From Formicarius rufipectus (taxonomy: Eukaryota > Chordata > Aves > Passeriformes > Formicariidae), in NCBI GenBank assembly GCA_013399695.1, contig VXAU01002308.1:355430-419429 (forward strand): 64,000 nucleotides of DNA. Direction: 5' to 3'. The notes below the pieces were generated by a model, which saw only the letters and a list, made by a program, of their open reading frames with translations, ran no database searches and was not told the DNA's origin. Of the stretch, positions 61,101-64,000 are shown one piece after another (positions within the stretch are counted from its first letter, which is position 1; each line of letters starts with the position of its first letter). Made by a program: the position numbers and the translations under genes.

Positions 61101-62090
61101 TGTGCCCAGAGAAGTAACTCAATTTAGGGTTCTAAATTATGCTCCAGTGATCTCAGCAGATAACTGATGAAAGAGGGAGAAGAGTCACAAGTAGTAATGG
61201 ACCAAAACTAGCAACCTTTGAGTTTGCTTTCTGTAGATACTCCCCCATGTGTACCTCATGTGCATCCCTGTGGGAGGTTTATGAGCTTCTCAGTAGAGGG
61301 AGGGAATTACACACTCCATGGAGAAAAAACTGAATCATCTCATTGAATTTAGAAGCAATTATCAGTTGCTGTTGATTCTGCTTAGTGACAGTAGCTGTGA
61401 AAGCTTTACATGTTTTCTGGCAAATCTTCTCCGTGTTCAGGCAGTAGCAGCAAATGGAGATGACATGAAATGACTTCTGTGTAGTACTTAGGTGTCACGT
61501 GTCGCACATCTGCCCTAAAACTGGAGCTGCAGCTCAGCCAGTAAAATAAACTGAACTGGGAAGACTCAGTGTCACTGATCTGTCAGCCAAACTAAATCCT
61601 GTCTTGGCGGTGCCTTTGATTAGGACAGACTGTATCTCCTGCACTGCGCTGCCAGAGACTGCAGTTGGAGTTCAATCCCACCACAATTTGCTCAGTGTTC
61701 TGTACTTCTGAAGTCAGCTGGGCTTAGGAGCTTCATTACAGTCTCCTTAGGAGACCTTTACCAGTTTGCTTTTAATTAAAATGCCAAATAATTATATGAC
61801 TATTAAGATACCTTGCATTCTTCTCTTCGAAGAAAGGCAGTGGGCAGACTGCTTTTTATATTCTCATACTTTGTGTCACATAGGCACTCAAATATAGGAG
61901 TTTTCTGGCTGTTCTTAAGTCTCCAAACTGCCTCTGATTCAAATGTCCTTAGTATACAAACACACTGCAAGATGTGAGGAGCTAAAACTGTTCCAGAGAT
62001 CAGGCCTGACCTTGTGACTACTGTCTTGTCCCCTTGCAGGTTCATGCATCTTTCCACAAACACCTGAAGCCGATGCAAGCCAAGCTGTGA
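43158..62090 (+). CDS. ACOX1: Peroxisomal acyl-CoA oxidase 1, complete, 663 aa
   Basis: ACOX1 is the FAD enzyme that desaturates straight-chain acyl-CoA to trans-2-enoyl-CoA and passes electrons to O2, giving H2O2; it is the first step of peroxisomal beta-oxidation. Exons: 43158-43272, 44282-44441, alternative third exon 49548-49708 or 52559-52719, 54436-54543, 55055-55174, 56254-56369, 56584-56753, 57068-57230, 57870-58060, 58888-59067, 59715-59820, 59902-60045, 60853-61059, 62040-62090. They join in frame: 1992 nt with either third exon, 663 residues (human 660). Visible: N-terminal DLRRERAAATFQPELLTHIL, GTYAQTE(M/L)GHG in the FAD-binding middle domain, WWPGG, the catalytic Glu423 in CTYEGENTVMM (human Glu421), C-terminal LGSVLGRYDGNVYENMFEW, and a terminal AKL peroxisome-targeting signal. 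All introns are GT-AG. Intron 2 (44442-49547) is AT-rich and shows no recognisable feature. Two LTRs sit in the introns before exon 6 and after exon 9. Confidence 0.96.
49548..49708 (+). other. ACOX1: ACOX1 alternative exon 3a
   Basis: A 161-nt exon between TGTAG and GTTAGT, entering in phase 2 and leaving in phase 1. It encodes a segment with PEPLGLHFSMF, then AAQKEKWLPL, ending IIGTYAQTELGHG. It matches the human exon whose product has TTAQKEKWLLSSKGLQIIGTY, but the first half differs strongly (QKTIESQ where human has IPTLLNQ), and the final Met of TEMGHG is Leu. The donor GTTAGT is weaker than that of exon 3b. Confidence 0.88.
52559..52719 (+). other. ACOX1: ACOX1 alternative exon 3b
   Basis: A second 161-nt exon with the same entry and exit phases as exon 3a. 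It encodes FVHRGRPEPLDLHLGMF, then a segment with QQDRFFMPAWNLEIIGTY and ending AQTEMGHG, nearly identical to the human exon of the ACOX1b isoform. Including both exons would add 322 nt and shift the frame, so the two must be mutually exclusive. In mammals the choice changes chain-length preference and activity. Confidence 0.93.
55559..56092 (-). mobile_element. Solo LTR, avian ERVL-like, antisense to ACOX1
   Basis: Read on the minus strand the element begins near TG..CTAGTTTTGGCTGGGATA and continues through TAGCTGGTACAGGGCTGTG, a CCATACCATATGGCATCATG block, and ends with GGGTTTAACCAG. This order is the hallmark of a common avian endogenous-retrovirus LTR. About 535 bases long, with no internal gag, pol or env sequence next to it, so it is a solo LTR left by recombination. 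It lies in the ACOX1 intron between exons 5 and 6. The right edge of the plus strand (56092) is clearer than the left, which has decayed; no exact target duplication could be fixed. Confidence 0.75.
58135..58729 (+). mobile_element. Probable solo LTR in ACOX1 intron after exon 9
   Basis: About 595 bases start TGTGGTGGTTTGTC and end CAAACTTAGACA, short imperfect inverted ends of the TG...CA type. The flanking pentamers are AGAAG on the left and AGAAT on the right, a near-perfect target-site duplication. Inside are a pyrimidine- and T-rich stretch (58480-58530), an AT-rich core with several TATATA runs (58560-58620) and a further G/T-rich part. No retroviral coding sequence is present. I do not recognise the family by name. 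Confidence 0.6.
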
Positions 62091-63348
62091 AGCCTGCAGG
62101 GTTTTTCAAATGCACTCTTGTCCTGCCCTGAAAACTGGGTGTTTGCATCCTTCTTTCAGGCACCTAAATCAGACCTTTCAAATCCTGTAGCTGTAGGACA
62201 GTGAATAATTGTAGCCTTTCTTTTCCACTTTTACAAATGGAGGAGGTGTTTGGGGAGAGTGCAGAGGGATTGATGCCTGTTTTTAAAGTGCAATTATAAT
62301 GGTAAAAATTAACCTTTTAAAGATCTGGGAAAGCTTTATGGATTTATACAAGGATTGCTTTTGTGAAGCTGCTAACTAGAGAGAAGTTCCTGCCAGCTGG
62401 AAGGGTGGCAGGACTTTACTATGAAGTAGTTGACAGCCCTCAGGCAGTAGCTTCTGATGAGCAGTTATGTCCTCTCCCCCAAAAAATCAAAGTCTTGATT
62501 TTTTTTTAAATTTTATTTTTCCAATTATCACCACCTCTCTCCTTGTCTGGCAAATATTTGTGCTGTCTGGAGCCTCCTGCATAGCTTTGTGCACGTGAGT
62601 CTGTGTGTGGCACTATTTTCCTGTTCTATCTGGGAAGTAAACACCCATCCTGCTCTGGAGCTCTGCTTCAGGCATCTCTCCTGAAGACATCTTTGTGTTC
62701 CCTTTGTTTTCCAATACATCCTTTCACTGCCCTGCAGGAACTCCTTTTCCCTGTGTGCCATCTCCAGCACTGGCACCTTGCTCTTGGTTAACAAGAAGTC
62801 AAAGGAGAACACAGTGATGCTGCTCTGAGGATAAAAACCAACTAGTAGTAATCAGCTGGGTGCTGACAGTAGATGTTCTGCCTCATTTTTCACTGTTAGT
62901 ATTTCCTAGCACTATCTCAAAGCACTTTACAAATGTTACTTATGTTGATTTGGTGGGGAGAAAAGCCACATGTAGTGGTAAAACCTGCAAATTTGACCTG
63001 CAATGATGAAGCCAGTATTGGAGGGCAGAAATCAGTTGGCTGAAGTCCTTGGGTCTTCAGGTTCTTCTGGGATCTTGTCCTGCTTTTCAAAAGCATTTGT
63101 TAAGAAAATGACAATCCCAAGTGAAGTGTCCACCTTTATTTTTTCCCCCCTAGCCATGCATTTTCAGAGAGCTTTCTCTGATTTGCTTGATTCTGGTTTT
63201 ATATTGACTTAGGCCTTGCCACGGTGCTGTCTGATGGAGCAAGAAGGGCTTAGCTTGAAAGAGAACCTCCTGCTGCCCCTTGAAATCAGAACCACAAATA
63301 AGCCAAATCATTTGGGCTTTTCCACACCAATAACTCTGTCCAGTAACC
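62091..63348 (+). other. ACOX1: ACOX1 3' UTR
   Basis: Non-coding sequence after the ACOX1 stop, continuing to the first good poly(A) signal. AT-rich, without other gene signals. No mobile element was recognised in it. Confidence 0.65.
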
Positions 63349-63759
63349 AATAAAAGCTCTTCACACCAGGTAAGGGCAACCCTGAGCTTAAAATGGTGAA
63401 AAGCTTCAGCACAAACCCCAGTCCTGCAGTTCTGAGGATGCAGCTTTGGTATCTGTTAGTCTCTGACTTTGGATCAGTTTTTCCTGGCACTAACAATGAT
63501 CAGACACAACGTTTGGCTCCATGTGCAGGGGCTGAACGGAATGAAATGATTATAATTTTAAATCAACTAATCAACCTTGCCTTTTGGCTGCTGGGTGTTC
63601 CAGATCCCATGGCAGCACTGCTGTTCAGGATTCCAGAGGAGGCTCTACCTTCCATGTGTCCAGTGGAACAGGCTGCTGCCCTGGGGAGGGAGGATAAGGA
63701 GCAGGTTAAAACTATGCTAATGAGAACAGTACTAGGTAACTATGTACAGATCTAATAAA
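63349..63759 (+). terminator. ACOX1: ACOX1 poly(A) signals, two candidates
   Basis: AATAAA occurs at 63349-63354 (context CCAATAAAAGC) and at 63754-63759 (context CTAATAAATTACC, followed by a TGTGTTTTC downstream element). They would give 3' UTRs of about 1.3 and 1.7 kb. Both are plausible and may be used alternatively. Confidence 0.6.
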
Positions 63760-63952
63760 TTACCAAAAAATGTGTTTTCAGACAAAATGTCTTTCTTTTC
63801 ATGCGTTGCCTCCAGTGGACCTCATGTAAAATAATGGGGCAAGTAGAAGGAAGTATTTAGAAGACCTTAAATTAGTTGGGTTTTGGTGTTACGTGGTTTG
63901 ACCTTTCTGGCTTTGCTCTGCAGTGTTGTAGGGCAGCCATCCCCATCTCACA

Positions 63953-64000
63953 GGGATCCCTGTCCATCCCACATTGATCCCAGTCCATCCCACAGCGATC
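63953..64000 (+). repeat. 21-bp tandem repeat running off the window end
   Basis: Units of 21 bases of the form GATCCC(A/T)GTCCATCCCACA repeat at 63953-63973 and 63974-63994, and a third begins at 63995 and is cut by the window edge. A looser copy may precede them from about 63935. The full length of the array is unknown. Confidence 0.75.

Noticed and set aside
1..64000. CRISPR arrays, operons, ribosome-binding sites, phage or transposon genes
   Set aside because: The window is vertebrate nuclear DNA with spliced genes; nothing of bacterial type was seen.

Overview
The window is vertebrate nuclear DNA, almost certainly from a bird. It carries three CR1-type LINE tails, two LTRs of avian endogenous-retrovirus type, intron-split genes with GT-AG boundaries, and the gene set ACOX1-TEN1-CDK3-EVPL, the same neighbours as on human 17q25 (a block that lies on chicken chromosome 18). 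A passerine is possible, but the sequence alone does not settle the species.

Layout from left to right. Positions 1-5317 are non-coding DNA upstream of EVPL. EVPL (envoplakin, + strand, 5318-28817) is complete in 22 coding exons and predicts 2030 residues. A tail-to-tail gap follows, with the EVPL poly(A) signal at 29159 and candidate CDK3 poly(A) signals on the other strand at 31690 and 31883. CDK3 (- strand, 32478-37010) has 7 coding exons and 300 residues; its first coding intron holds a roughly 590-bp minisatellite with a 13-bp unit. TEN1 (- strand, 39578-41280) has 3 coding exons and 127 residues, and lies upstream of CDK3 in the same orientation. A CpG-rich region near 42.4-43.3 kb is the likely two-way promoter shared by TEN1 (leftward) and ACOX1 (rightward). 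ACOX1 (+ strand, 43158-62090) has 14 coding exon positions, with two alternative third exons, and 663 residues. Two solo-type LTRs lie in its introns. Its 3' UTR runs to one of two poly(A) signals at 63349 or 63754.

The four genes do not form one pathway. Envoplakin is a desmosome and cornified-envelope scaffold, CDK3 is a cell-cycle kinase, TEN1 is the smallest subunit of the CST telomere-replication complex, and ACOX1 is the first enzyme of peroxisomal beta-oxidation. The links visible here are positional: a divergent TEN1/ACOX1 promoter, and a tandem TEN1-CDK3 pair of the kind known to give read-through transcripts in human.

All four reading frames are intact; every exon junction was joined in phase by hand. 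No wholly new system was found. The points most worth a second look are a 60-residue super-repeat in the envoplakin rod, the minisatellite touching the CDK3 5' splice site, the pair of phase-matched alternative ACOX1 exons, a perfect 21-bp duplication with E2F-like sites in the shared promoter, and the AKL peroxisomal signal on ACOX1.
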